The notes beneath the pieces were generated by a model. It was given only the letters and a program-made list of their open reading frames with translations. It searched no databases and was not told the DNA's origin. Positions 29,610-38,789 of a stretch of 64,000 nucleotides of DNA are shown here, piece after piece. Position numbers and translations under genes: made by a program. Location: contig CACKBP010000001.1 of assembly GCA_902598315.1 (NCBI GenBank), positions 1-64,000 on the forward strand. Direction: 5' to 3'. Positions within the stretch are counted from its first letter, which is position 1; every line of letters starts with the position of its first letter. Origin of the DNA: an uncultured Pelagibacteraceae bacterium. Lineage in GTDB: Bacteria > Pseudomonadota > Alphaproteobacteria > Pelagibacterales > Pelagibacteraceae.

Positions 29610-30524
29610 TTGAGCCAGATAAGTATAAAAACTAGAAACTCTAAATTTGGTTTATCCTTAGACCTAAATTCATTTTTCAGTTTAATGAAACCAAGAGTAA
29701 TGTCGCTAGTTTTATTTACTTGCATGGTTGGTCTATTGATAGCTCCAATTAATGTAAATTTCACTTCCGCTTGTATTTCTCTATTAGCAGTAGCTATAGG
29801 CTCAGGCGCAGCTGGGGCTCTTAACATGTGGTACGAATCTGATTTAGATGCTTTAATGAGCAGAACTTGTTTAAGGCCCATTCCAACTGGAAAAATTAAA
29901 AAAGATCAAGCCTTATACTTTGGCATTACTTTATCAGCTTTGTCAGTAAGTATCATTTATTTTTCAGCTAATTTAATTTCTGCAATTTTATTAGCAACAA
30001 CAATTGCTTTTTATTTCTTTGTATATACAATTTGGTTGAAGAGGAAAACTTCACAAAATATTGTTATAGGTGGCGCTTCTGGAGCATTACCCCCTGTTAT
30101 TGGGTGGACAATAGCAACTGGAAATATTTCTCTAGAGCCGATAGTGCTATTTTCAATTATTTTCTTATGGACGCCATCACATTTTTGGGCGTTAAGTTTA
30201 TATAAATCAGGTGATTATAAAAGAGCAAAAATTCCAATGCTTCCTATAATTTCTGGAACTAAGACAACAAAGATAAATATTCTTGTCTACGCTTTGATTA
30301 TGTCACCAGCAGTTATAGCCCCTTACTTTTTTAATTTCGCTAGCATATTTTATTTAGCTATATCCTCAATTATGACCATGTATTATATCTACTTATGTTT
30401 TAAACTATATAGTTCTAAAATAGGCAAGGTTTCAAACAAAATTGCAAGAAAAATATTTATTTACTCAATTTTTTACTTATTTTTTATTTTTTTAATTTTA
30501 TTAATTGATAATATTCTAAAATAA
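29610..30524 (+). CDS. ctaB: Heme O synthase (protoheme IX farnesyltransferase)
   Basis: Adds a farnesyl tail to heme B, the first step toward heme A for the oxidase. The 304-residue product of the UbiA superfamily has about eight membrane helices, with LMKPRVMSLVLFT, the Asp-rich NMWYESDLDALMSRTCLRPI and SHFWALSLYKSGDYKRAKIPMLP. The start is a TTG at 29610, 1 base after ctaD. It lies in the oxidase operon before a small membrane peptide gene and ctaG. Confidence 0.95.
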   Translation: MSQISIKTRNSKFGLSLDLNSFFSLMKPRVMSLVLFTCMVGLLIAPINVNFTSACISLLAVAIGSGAAGALNMWYESDLDALMSRTCLRPIPTGKIKKDQALYFGITLSALSVSIIYFSANLISAILLATTIAFYFFVYTIWLKRKTSQNIVIGGASGALPPVIGWTIATGNISLEPIVLFSIIFLWTPSHFWALSLYKSGDYKRAKIPMLPIISGTKTTKINILVYALIMSPAVIAPYFFNFASIFYLAISSIMTMYYIYLCFKLYSSKIGKVSNKIARKIFIYSIFYLFFIFLILLIDNILK

Positions 30525-30525
30525 C

Positions 30526-30639
30526 ATGATGGATAAAAAGAAAAAAAATATGATTACTGCTTTGATATTAATCTTATTTATGATTTTTTTGTTTGTGCTA
30601 ACTTTTTACAATATTGGTATTTATAATAGAGAAATATAA
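30526..30639 (+). CDS. Small membrane protein of the cytochrome oxidase operon (CoxF-like)
   Basis: A 37-residue product begins MMDKKKKN and then has one strongly hydrophobic helix (about residues 9-29) and a short polar tail. The ATG is 1 base after ctaB and the stop overlaps the ctaG ATG by 1 base (ATAATG), so the frame is clearly held between the two genes. Short single-helix proteins are common at this place in alphaproteobacterial oxidase operons, where they are called CoxF; sequence similarity cannot be judged here. A role in oxidase assembly is inferred from position. Confidence 0.75.
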   Translation: MMDKKKKNMITALILILFMIFLFVLTFYNIGIYNREI

Positions 30640-31190
30640 TGAATATTAGCAAAAAAAACTTAACACCCATTGCCCTGGTATCAATATTTTTACTTATGCT
30701 AGGCTTATCTTTTGCAGCAGTTCCATTATATGATTTATTTTGCAGAGTAACAGGATTTGGTGGAACCACTCAAAATGCAGCTAACAAAGAAATTCCAAAA
30801 ATTATTGTAAATCAAGATTATAAAATGAGATTTGATACTAACATTAATAGTACTTTGGATTGGAAGTTTTATCCTGAGATGAATACCTTAAACTTAAAAC
30901 CAGGTGAAGTTCATACAGTTAAATTTAATGTTGAAAATCCAAGTAATGAAATTTCATCAGGGTCAGCAACATTTAATGTGTCTCCATCATCATTTGGTAT
31001 TTATCTAAATAAGATAGGTTGTTTTTGTTTTGAAAAACAAACATTGCAACCAGGTGAAAAAAAAGAGTTTGTCTTAACATTTTTCTTGGATCCTAAAGTA
31101 GTTGATGATAAAAAAACTAAAAATATGTCTGACGTAACTTTGTCTTTTACTTTTTTTTCATCAGGCTATTACGAAAAGAGAAATACATAA
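30639..31190 (+). CDS. ctaG: Cytochrome c oxidase assembly protein (Cox11/CtaG)
   Basis: Copper chaperone that delivers CuB to subunit I. The 183-residue product has one N-terminal membrane helix (about 8-28), then VPLYDLFCRVTGFGGTTQ with the first functional Cys, and the copper-binding CFCF motif in IGCFCFEKQTLQPGE on the periplasmic side. Length and topology are as expected. It is joined to the small membrane gene upstream and ctaE downstream by 1-base overlaps. Confidence 0.97.
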   Translation: MNISKKNLTPIALVSIFLLMLGLSFAAVPLYDLFCRVTGFGGTTQNAANKEIPKIIVNQDYKMRFDTNINSTLDWKFYPEMNTLNLKPGEVHTVKFNVENPSNEISSGSATFNVSPSSFGIYLNKIGCFCFEKQTLQPGEKKEFVLTFFLDPKVVDDKKTKNMSDVTLSFTFFSSGYYEKRNT

Positions 31191-31981
31191 TGTCAACAGG
31201 AAAACCAAAACACGATTACCATTTAGTCGACCCAAGTCCTTGGCCGATCTATGTTTCATTCGCCACTTTAATCTTAGCCTTTGGAGCAGTTTATTATTTT
31301 CACGCTAAAGCTCTTTGGTTACTATTAATTGGCTTTGCATTAGTAGTTTATGGTGCATTTATGTGGTGGAGAGATGTTATAGAAGAAGCAGAGCATAAAG
31401 GTCATCATACTCCTGTTGTTCAAATTGGACATCGATACGGTATGACATTATTCATTGCTTCTGAAGTAATGTTTTTTGTAGCATGGTTCTGGGCTTTTTT
31501 TAACGCAAGTTTATTCCCACCAGACTCTATTGGCGGTATATGGCCACCAGCAGATATAAAAACTTTTGATCCGTGGGATATTCCACTAATTAACACTCTA
31601 ATTTTATTGCTATCGGGAACTACTGTCACTTGGGCACATCACGCAATGTTAGAAAATGACCGGAAAGGATTGGTAAATGGTTTGATCGCAACAGTATTTT
31701 TAGGATTTATATTTTCTTGTTTTCAAGCTTATGAATATCATCACGCAACATTTACTTTAGATGGGGGAATTTATGGTTCCACATTTTATATGTCGACTGG
31801 TTTTCATGGCTTTCATGTAATTGTTGGAACAGTTTTTCTTGCGGTTTGTTTGTTTCGATCAATGAGAGGCCACTCGACGCCTCAACACCATTTTGGATTT
31901 GAAGCAGCAGCCTGGTACTGGCATTTTGTTGACGTAGTTTGGCTATTCTTATTTGCTGCGATCTATATTTGGGGAAGTTGA
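31190..31981 (+). CDS. ctaE: Cytochrome c oxidase subunit III
   Basis: Third core subunit of the aa3 oxidase, thought to stabilise proton uptake. The 263-residue product has seven predicted membrane helices. Motifs seen are HDYHLVDPSPWPI at the start, RYGMTLFIASEVMFFVAWFW with the conserved Glu, THHAML-like WAHHAMLEN, and the C-terminal AAAWYWHFVDVVWLFLFA. The start overlaps the ctaG stop by 1 base. Confidence 0.97.
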   Translation: MSTGKPKHDYHLVDPSPWPIYVSFATLILAFGAVYYFHAKALWLLLIGFALVVYGAFMWWRDVIEEAEHKGHHTPVVQIGHRYGMTLFIASEVMFFVAWFWAFFNASLFPPDSIGGIWPPADIKTFDPWDIPLINTLILLLSGTTVTWAHHAMLENDRKGLVNGLIATVFLGFIFSCFQAYEYHHATFTLDGGIYGSTFYMSTGFHGFHVIVGTVFLAVCLFRSMRGHSTPQHHFGFEAAAWYWHFVDVVWLFLFAAIYIWGS

Positions 31982-31988
31982 TCTCAAA

Positions 31989-32651
31989 TTGAAAAGAGCA
32001 TTTTTATTTCAACTATTCGTTATTTTATTTGTAACAATATTTTGTGCTTTAGGAACTTGGCAACTTTATAGATTGCAATGGAAGCTAGAACTTATTAGCG
32101 AAATAACTTTTGGATTAGACTCTAAACCAATAGAATACTCAAATTCAATTAAGAAAAATTATCAGAGAGTAAGCGCTAAAGGAAAATTTAATTTTGATAA
32201 GCAAATTTTCCTTTATAGCTTGAATGAAAGTGGAAAACCCGGATACGATGTAGTAACCCCATTTAGAACTGATAAGAATCAAAATGTTTTGATTAATAGA
32301 GGTTGGATTAAAAAAGAACTAAAAGATAATCCAAGTATAAATTTTAATGTAGAGTCTGATGAAGAGATAATTGGCCTTTTGAGAGAAATATATAAACCAA
32401 GTATATTTAAACCGAAAAATGACATTAAAAATAATATTTGGTTTTCATTAAATTTAGAAGATTTAAAAGAAGCTACAGGTGAGCAATTCAACAAATTTGT
32501 AATTTTTCTAGAAGATAATCAGGTTAAATCACCTTTACCAAAAAAGATAACAATAGATGTGCCAAATAATCACCTCAAATATGCTATAACGTGGTATGCA
32601 ATATCGATTTCGATAATTTTTTATTATTTATATTTTAGAAGAAAAAAATGA
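31989..32651 (+). CDS. SURF1 family oxidase assembly protein
   Basis: Assembly factor for cytochrome oxidase, implicated in heme a insertion. The product of about 220 residues has two membrane helices, one at the N-terminus (ending in GTWQLYRLQWKLELI) and one near the C-terminus (YAITWYAISISII), with a periplasmic domain holding NRGWIKK, all typical of SURF1. The open frame reaches back to 31953 inside ctaE, but a TTG at 31989, 7 bases after the ctaE stop, gives the usual N-terminus. Its stop overlaps thrC by 4 bases. Confidence 0.93.
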   Translation: MKRAFLFQLFVILFVTIFCALGTWQLYRLQWKLELISEITFGLDSKPIEYSNSIKKNYQRVSAKGKFNFDKQIFLYSLNESGKPGYDVVTPFRTDKNQNVLINRGWIKKELKDNPSINFNVESDEEIIGLLREIYKPSIFKPKNDIKNNIWFSLNLEDLKEATGEQFNKFVIFLEDNQVKSPLPKKITIDVPNNHLKYAITWYAISISIIFYYLYFRRKK

Positions 32652-34024
32652 ATTATTTTAGCACTAGGGATAAATCTTTGAAATTTAGTTTTAAAGATAT
32701 TTTCCTAAGAGGACTTGCTCCAGGCGGAGGGCTATTTTTACCTGCCAAAATAAAGAAGTATAATCAAGAAGAGCTAAATAATTTAAGTCATCTAAATTAC
32801 AATGAACTTGCTACAGAAATTATATTTAATTTCTGTTCAGATGAAATTAAAAAAGATGAATTAAGTTTAATAATTCAAAAATCATACAGCTGCTTTAAAG
32901 ATAAGGAAGTAGTTAATTTAAAAAAGATTGGAGAGATCGATCTTCTTGAGCTTTATCACGGGCCCACTTTAGCTTTTAAAGATATTGCAATGCAAGTAAT
33001 TGGCAATATGTATGACTATTTAGAAGTTGCTAAAGATAAAACCGTAAATGTCGTAGTAGCTACATCAGGGGACACTGGTTCGGCAGCTATTGCAGCATTA
33101 AGTAATAGAAAAAATATAAATCTTTTTGTACTGCATCCGCATAATAAAATTTCTAATATTCAAAGAAAAATAATGACAACAATTGGAGGAGCTAATATCT
33201 ATAATATAGCTATAGAAGGTTCATTTGATGATTGTCAAAAAATTGTTAAAGAGCTTTTTAATGAAGATAGTTTTAGATCAAAAATAAATATGTCTGGCGT
33301 AAATTCTATAAATTGGGCAAGAATTGTTTGTCAAATTGTTTATTACTTCTACTCTTTCTTTAAATTAAAAAAAACAAACATTAGCTTTTCGGTGCCAACT
33401 GGAAATTTTGGAGATGTTTATGCTGGATATGTAGCAAAAAAAATGGGTTTACCAATTAATAAACTTATAGTTGCTACAAATAAAAACGATATATTACAAA
33501 GAGTTATTAATACTGGTGAATATAAACCAGATATTGTAAAAGCAAGTATCACACCAAGTATGGATATCCAAGTCGCCAGTAATTTTGAGAGACTACTCTA
33601 TTACATATTAGATGAAAGTGATAGTAAAGTAGGGTCTTTAATGAATAATCTGTCATCTAAAAGTTTTTTTAATTTAGAAAAAAAAGAAATTTTTAAAATA
33701 AAAAAAGATTTTGAAGCAGTAAAGGTTACAGATGAAGAGACGGTAAGTATTATTGATGAGATTTACAAGGAATACAAATTTATAATTGATCCTCATACTG
33801 CTACTGGAGTAGGAGCAGCAAAAAGTTTTAAAAATTTAGGAGATATAGTTGTTCTTGGCACAGCTCATCCTTATAAATTCAGCGATACAATAAAAAAAAC
33901 TATAGGAAAAAATTTAGAATCACCTAAGCATTTAAAGCTGAATATAGATAAAAAGGAAATATTTGATATTGTTGGGAATTCAAATTTAGAAGTTAAAAAT
34001 TATATTTTGAGCAAAATACAATGA
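32648..34024 (+). CDS. thrC: Threonine synthase
   Basis: PLP enzyme converting O-phosphohomoserine to threonine. The 458-residue product is the longer type found in gammaproteobacteria and yeast. Landmarks: YFSTRDK near the start, the PLP Lys in GPTLAFKDIAMQ, VATSGDTGSAAI, SVPTGNFGDVYAGY and DPHTATGVGAA. It is coupled to the SURF1 gene by ATGA overlap and to the peroxiredoxin by another. The homoserine kinase gene thrB lies about 900 bases away on the other strand. Confidence 0.96.
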   Translation: MNYFSTRDKSLKFSFKDIFLRGLAPGGGLFLPAKIKKYNQEELNNLSHLNYNELATEIIFNFCSDEIKKDELSLIIQKSYSCFKDKEVVNLKKIGEIDLLELYHGPTLAFKDIAMQVIGNMYDYLEVAKDKTVNVVVATSGDTGSAAIAALSNRKNINLFVLHPHNKISNIQRKIMTTIGGANIYNIAIEGSFDDCQKIVKELFNEDSFRSKINMSGVNSINWARIVCQIVYYFYSFFKLKKTNISFSVPTGNFGDVYAGYVAKKMGLPINKLIVATNKNDILQRVINTGEYKPDIVKASITPSMDIQVASNFERLLYYILDESDSKVGSLMNNLSSKSFFNLEKKEIFKIKKDFEAVKVTDEETVSIIDEIYKEYKFIIDPHTATGVGAAKSFKNLGDIVVLGTAHPYKFSDTIKKTIGKNLESPKHLKLNIDKKEIFDIVGNSNLEVKNYILSKIQ

Positions 34025-34506
34025 GAATAAAAATAGGAGACAAACTACCTAACTCGGAATTATTTTACATTGATCAAAATAATGATGTAAAAAAAATTAA
34101 TATATTAGATCTTTGCAAAAGCAAGACTATTATTTTAGGTATGCCTGGTGCTTTTACAAAAACTTGCTCAGCACTTCATCTTCCTGGGTATATAAAAAAT
34201 TATGAACTAGCTAATAAAAAAGGAATATCTAAAATTGTTTGTATTGCTGTGAATGACCCTAATGTAATGAAGGCCTGGGGTGAAAATCAAAATGCTGGAA
34301 GTAAAATCTTCATGGCTGGCGATCCTTTTCTCAAATTTACAAAAGCTATCGGAGCAGAAGTAGATAAATCCGAGAAAGGATTAGGAATTAGATCTAATCG
34401 CTACACTATGTTGGTAGAGAATGGTGAAGTTAAAAAAATAGAGGAAGAAAAAGAAACAGCTACTTGTGAATTATCTTCAGCTGAAAGTTTTTTAAAATCT
34501 ATTTAG
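34021..34506 (+). CDS. Peroxiredoxin (Prx5 type)
   Basis: Thiol peroxidase that reduces hydrogen peroxide and alkyl hydroperoxides. The 161-residue product carries the peroxidatic Cys at residue 49 in GMPGAFTKTCSALHLPGY, the Prx5 signature, and a second Cys in ATCELSSAE near the C-terminus. It overlaps thrC by 4 bases and the end of the convergent rnhA by 8. The likely role is protection against peroxide from respiration. Confidence 0.92.
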   Translation: MRIKIGDKLPNSELFYIDQNNDVKKINILDLCKSKTIILGMPGAFTKTCSALHLPGYIKNYELANKKGISKIVCIAVNDPNVMKAWGENQNAGSKIFMAGDPFLKFTKAIGAEVDKSEKGLGIRSNRYTMLVENGEVKKIEEEKETATCELSSAESFLKSI

Positions 34507-34921
34507 TTCTCGAAACTGCTAATTCATCAACAAGATTATTATATTTGTTGTCAGCGTGCGCCTTAACCCATTTCCAAGTAACTTTATGTTTTAGACAAGC
34601 ATTATCCAATTTAACCCAAAGATCTTTATTTTTAACTGGCTTCTTGTTAGAACTTTTCCAATTATTAACTTTCCATTTTTTAATCCAATCGGTTATTCCA
34701 TCTTTTACATATTTCGAGTCAGTAAAAATTGTAATCTCTGATTTCTTTTTTATTTTTTTTAATGCCATAATTGGAGCCATTAATTCCATCCTATTATTAG
34801 TTGTATTATTTGCGCTTCCAGAAATACTTGATTGATTAGAATCATCTAATATAATTGCAGCCCAACCCCCTCTCCCAGGATTTCCAGAGCAAGCACCATC
34901 AGTATAAATTTTTAATTTCAT
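34499..34921 (-). CDS. rnhA: Ribonuclease HI
   Basis: Cuts RNA in RNA-DNA hybrids. The 140-residue product has the standard length and the four acidic catalytic residues in context: YTDGACSGNPGRGGW (Asp near residue 7), NRMELMAPI (Glu), FTDSKYVKDGI (Asp) and the C-terminal NNLVDELA (Asp). It is the last gene of the long leftward run from dciA; its start abuts the thrB stop by a 1-base overlap and its end overlaps the convergent peroxiredoxin. Confidence 0.96.
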   Translation of the reverse strand: MKLKIYTDGACSGNPGRGGWAAIILDDSNQSSISGSANNTTNNRMELMAPIMALKKIKKKSEITIFTDSKYVKDGITDWIKKWKVNNWKSSNKKPVKNKDLWVKLDNACLKHKVTWKWVKAHADNKYNNLVDELAVSRTK

Positions 34922-35889
34922 TAAAAGAAATAATCCTCATGATTTTTTGCATTCTTATGAAATTCTAATCTTTTTAAATATTCCATTGGATCTTTAATTT
35001 TAACTATTGCTCCTTCTACTTTATTTAATGCATCGAATACTCGAGTTAGTAAGAATCTCAATGCAGCACCTTGAGATAAAACCTTAATATTATTCAATTC
35101 TTCGTGGGACAATTTTCTTACAGATGTATATCCGTCTATAAAATTCTTTGCTTTAGTTACGTTAAAACTTAAATTACTTTTTAGACCATCAAAACACAAA
35201 GCGTTAAAGCAAATAGCTATTTCAAACGCAAAAAAATCTTCACATGAAAAATAAAAGTCAATTACACCACTAAATTTATCTTGAATAAAAAAAATATTAT
35301 CTTGAAACAAATCTGCATGTATAATTCCTCTTGGCAGATTTTTTGGCCAATTTTTTTCAACATCATTAAGATTTTCTTCAATTAATCTTGGTAGATCTTT
35401 ATGTATATTTTCACACTTATCTTTGACTGAATTAAATATTTTTCTCCATGAATTTACGGATAGATCATTTTGTCGTTTTAATTTTAAATTCTTTGTGAGT
35501 TCATGCATTTTAGCTATTTCAGATCCGATTGATTTACAATTTGCTGGAGATAAATTTTGTTTTGCCTTTCCATCAAGAAATGACACAATCATTAATTTTT
35601 TACCCTCAAAATTTGTAATAGTTTCGTTATTATTATTAGAAATAGGAGCAGGGCATTTAAAGCTAGCTTTATTTAAAGATGACATTAGATTAGAAAAAAA
35701 AGGAAGATCAGCAGATTTAACTCTTTTTTCGTAAATAGTTAATATGAATTTTTTTTTATTAACCGATAAAAAATAATTTGTATTTTCAATACCTTCTTCA
35801 ATTCCTTTGAACAAGTCCAACTTACCTAAACTATAATTGGATAAAATTTCCTCAATTTTTTTTTGATTTAACTTTGTGTAGACAGCCAT
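34921..35889 (-). CDS. thrB: Homoserine kinase (ThrB2, choline-kinase-like type)
   Basis: Phosphorylates homoserine for threonine synthesis. The 322-residue product belongs to the aminoglycoside/choline kinase fold used for this step in many alphaproteobacteria, not the GHMP type. Seen are GIENTNYFLSV, the catalytic loop GIIHADLFQDNIFF and GVIDFYFSCEDFFAFEIAI. It overlaps ispH upstream and rnhA downstream by 1 base each. Together with thrC across the convergent boundary it completes threonine synthesis from homoserine. Confidence 0.92.
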   Translation of the reverse strand: MAVYTKLNQKKIEEILSNYSLGKLDLFKGIEEGIENTNYFLSVNKKKFILTIYEKRVKSADLPFFSNLMSSLNKASFKCPAPISNNNNETITNFEGKKLMIVSFLDGKAKQNLSPANCKSIGSEIAKMHELTKNLKLKRQNDLSVNSWRKIFNSVKDKCENIHKDLPRLIEENLNDVEKNWPKNLPRGIIHADLFQDNIFFIQDKFSGVIDFYFSCEDFFAFEIAICFNALCFDGLKSNLSFNVTKAKNFIDGYTSVRKLSHEELNNIKVLSQGAALRFLLTRVFDALNKVEGAIVKIKDPMEYLKRLEFHKNAKNHEDYFF

Positions 35890-36833
35890 TAATTGAGTTC
35901 TTTCGGCAATTTAAATACAACCTTTTCTTCCGCAACTATTACTTCTTCAATAGAAACATTTCTATCTTTTCTTAAACTGTTCAACAAAGTTTGAACAAGC
36001 TTTTCTGGTGCAGACGCTCCAGAGGATATCCCGATAGTTTCAGAATTTTCTATTTCGTTAAAAGGAATTTCTTTTTCAGAATGCATTAAATGTGAATTAT
36101 TACAACCTGCTTTTTTTGCAACTTCAACTAATCTGACAGAATTAGACGAGTTACGGCTACCTACTACAAAAAACATATCACACTTAGAAGCAATCTCTTT
36201 TACTGCGGACTGTCTGTTAGTAGTTGCGTAACATATGTCTTCTTTAATAGGGCTTTTAATTTTTGGAAATTTGTTTTTGAGAGCTTCAATTATTTCAGCC
36301 GTATCATCTACGGACAGGGTTGTTTGAGTAATATATGCAATAGGTTTTTTAAAATCACTTTCTTTTAGCAGATCAACATCATTTTTCGTCTCGATTAGTT
36401 TAATCGATCCTTTTGCAAGCTGACCCATTGTACCAATAACTTCAGGGTGATTTTTATGTCCGATTAATAATATATCGAAACCATTTTTATTCAATTGCTC
36501 CGACTCTCTGTGAACTTTTGAAACTAATGGACAAGTTGCATCTACATAGTACAAATTTTTTAACTTAGCCTCTTCTGGGACTGACTTCGGTACTCCATGA
36601 GCTGAGAAAATTATAGGTCTACTTACGTCATCTACATCAGATAATTCATCAACGAATATTGCACCTTTTTCTTTTAACTCTTCAACAACCTGCTTATTGT
36701 GAACTATTTCATGACGAACATATACCGGAGCGCCAAACTTGCTGATAGATTTTTCAACTATTTCAATTGCTCTTTTAACTCCAGCACAAAATCCTCTTGG
36801 TGACGCTAAATAAATTTTAAGTTCTTTTTTCAT
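35889..36833 (-). CDS. ispH: 4-hydroxy-3-methylbut-2-enyl diphosphate reductase
   Basis: Last step of the MEP pathway, producing IPP and DMAPP. It is an iron-sulfur enzyme of 314 residues with three conserved Cys sites: GFCAGVKRAIEI, DATCPLVSKVHRE and CYATTNRQ, plus GHKNHPEV and SSGASAPE. It overlaps the blh gene by 17 bases, so the isoprenoid precursor step is coupled directly to the carotenoid/retinal genes upstream in the same run. Confidence 0.97.
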   Translation of the reverse strand: MKKELKIYLASPRGFCAGVKRAIEIVEKSISKFGAPVYVRHEIVHNKQVVEELKEKGAIFVDELSDVDDVSRPIIFSAHGVPKSVPEEAKLKNLYYVDATCPLVSKVHRESEQLNKNGFDILLIGHKNHPEVIGTMGQLAKGSIKLIETKNDVDLLKESDFKKPIAYITQTTLSVDDTAEIIEALKNKFPKIKSPIKEDICYATTNRQSAVKEIASKCDMFFVVGSRNSSNSVRLVEVAKKAGCNNSHLMHSEKEIPFNEIENSETIGISSGASAPEKLVQTLLNSLRKDRNVSIEEVIVAEEKVVFKLPKELN

Positions 36834-37722
36834 TTTTTTCTAAAAGATATTCTAACAATATATGCGGAAAAGTAAGTGACGCCAAACCAATAAATATTAC
36901 CTTATAAATAGCCTCATCAAGCTTATAAAAATTATTTAAAAAATATATTGCAAATAAAAAAATTACTGCAGTTACAAAAGTTAAAGGGATAGCTTTAATT
37001 ATAAATCTTTTAAGTCCTGGCTTGAAAGATCTATCCAGCTCAAAAATAAGAGTAATAGAATGCCTAATTGAGTGAAGAAAACAAAAATAAAGAGTGAAAG
37101 CCAAAATAGGCGACAAAAAAAGATTTAGTATTATTAAAGAAAAGAAGTCCATGATCATGACAACTTTTAAATTCGTGCTTTCTTTTTTTGAAATGTACAT
37201 AGATGATAAAAAACCAAGACATAACATTCCAATTAAAAATTCATTACTAAAAAATCCTGCCTCAAAAACTTTAAAATTTAAAATCCTAAATATTTCATTA
37301 GTTTCTTCTCTCTTTAAAAATAATGGAGCCATAATTACTGTTGATCCTTTTAAGAAGAATAAAAACTCGCTTATAAAAAACTTTTTTCTAAAAATAAATA
37401 CTGTATCTTCTTTTCCAAAATGATAGGCAGCCACAATCAAAAATAGTAATAAAATTGTATTGGGAAATATTAACCAAAATATTATGATCAATGATGCAAT
37501 TAATACATAGGCAGTATAAAAAAATGCAGTTTGTTTGTATCCAAATAATTTTAAAAGCTTTTTTCCTTTTATATTATCTAAAGCACCGTGAGAAATTCCC
37601 AAAATTAAAATTAAAAACAAGCAAAATATAACTGGTTCAAAATTGAGCATTATATAAAGAGGACTTATCAAAATACAAAAATTAAAAAATATAATTGAGT
37701 GCTTGAAGTTAATATTTTCCAT
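36817..37722 (-). CDS. blh: Beta-carotene 15,15'-dioxygenase, Brp/Blh family
   Basis: Cleaves beta-carotene into two retinal molecules, the chromophore of proteorhodopsin. The 301-residue integral membrane protein has about eight hydrophobic helices and the scattered conserved histidines of the family: ISHGALDNIKGKK, AAYHFGKED, FLHSIRHS and FPHILLEYLLEK. It follows crtY with a 1-base overlap and precedes ispH with a 17-base overlap. Retinal production is the only known role for this family in marine bacteria of this kind. Confidence 0.95.
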   Translation of the reverse strand: MENINFKHSIIFFNFCILISPLYIMLNFEPVIFCLFLILILGISHGALDNIKGKKLLKLFGYKQTAFFYTAYVLIASLIIIFWLIFPNTILLLFLIVAAYHFGKEDTVFIFRKKFFISEFLFFLKGSTVIMAPLFLKREETNEIFRILNFKVFEAGFFSNEFLIGMLCLGFLSSMYISKKESTNLKVVMIMDFFSLIILNLFLSPILAFTLYFCFLHSIRHSITLIFELDRSFKPGLKRFIIKAIPLTFVTAVIFLFAIYFLNNFYKLDEAIYKVIFIGLASLTFPHILLEYLLEKNEKRT

Positions 37723-38789
37723 TAATTAAACAATGCTTTTAAAAAAATTATTTTTGGCATTTTGCTAATAATATTTATATCTTCAATTATGTTACTTTTA
37801 TTTGATAAAAATTTTATAATGGTATTTGAAGAAGTTTTAAACATATTAAAAAAAATTTTAGGCATCTTTTCTGGATTTTTTTTTAATACTCTAAGAAATA
37901 CTTTATCTAAAAATTGATATTTTTTTCCTATGGAGAATATTTTTGCTTTATTAATATTGTGAATGTTTTTTACAATATAACGACTATGTTCTTGAATGTT
38001 TAAGAAAGTGTAACCTGTACTTAACCGAGTCATTCCTCCAGCTGATCCAATATTAATTATTTTATCATTATTTCGTAATGATGGAGAAAAGAGTGGTATA
38101 GCTCCTTTTTCAGTAAAATTTATTTTATATTTTTTTATACCTAGATTATTCTCAATATAATTTTCTAATTGAAGGTCATAATCTCTGAGGCTCTGATCCT
38201 CTAAATTTGATAACCAAGTAGTTTCAACTAAAGCTTTATTTCTGCTGAATGGCAATGTATAAAAAAAATGTACATCTTTTCTCTGATCACAATTAAAATC
38301 CATTAAGTTTATTATTTCCTCATCAAAAATATTCTTAGGGGTCTCTATCTCGATACCTTGAAAGTGTTGCCATAACTTAGATTTATCAAGTTCTTTTTCA
38401 AATATACTATTAAAAATTATTGAATTTTCTGAATTGACTTCGTTTAGATTTCTGAAAAAACTAATATTGGAATTTGAAGAGAGTTTGGAATTTATCTTTT
38501 TATAAAATTTTCCACTATCGATACTTTGGTAAGGAAATTTTTTATTTGTTAATTCATTTGAGTTTTCAGCAGTATTAATTGTAAAATTATTCCAACTTTT
38601 TATTACACAATCTTCAAAATTATGATCAAATACTTTCCAGAATGACCAAGTTTTATCTCTCTTATACTCTTCACGGGTTTCAATTATTGCTAAAGTTCTC
38701 TCCTTTAACTTATCATTTATTTCAAGCTCGTAGGCCAAAGATAAACCCGCGCAGCCACCTCCAACAATTATATAATCAAATTCTTTCAT
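37722..38789 (-). CDS. crtY: Lycopene beta-cyclase
   Basis: Closes both ends of lycopene to make beta-carotene. The 355-residue flavoprotein has the N-terminal dinucleotide-binding motif YIIVGGGCAGLSLAYEL, then WSFWKVF, the segment PFSRNKALVETTWLS and the C-terminal GSAGGMTRLSTGYTFLNIQ, all typical of CrtY. It overlaps crtB by 14 bases and blh by 1, in the order crtI-crtB-crtY-blh. Confidence 0.95.
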   Translation of the reverse strand: MKEFDYIIVGGGCAGLSLAYELEINDKLKERTLAIIETREEYKRDKTWSFWKVFDHNFEDCVIKSWNNFTINTAENSNELTNKKFPYQSIDSGKFYKKINSKLSSNSNISFFRNLNEVNSENSIIFNSIFEKELDKSKLWQHFQGIEIETPKNIFDEEIINLMDFNCDQRKDVHFFYTLPFSRNKALVETTWLSNLEDQSLRDYDLQLENYIENNLGIKKYKINFTEKGAIPLFSPSLRNNDKIINIGSAGGMTRLSTGYTFLNIQEHSRYIVKNIHNINKAKIFSIGKKYQFLDKVFLRVLKKNPEKMPKIFFNMFKTSSNTIIKFLSNKSNIIEDINIISKMPKIIFLKALFN

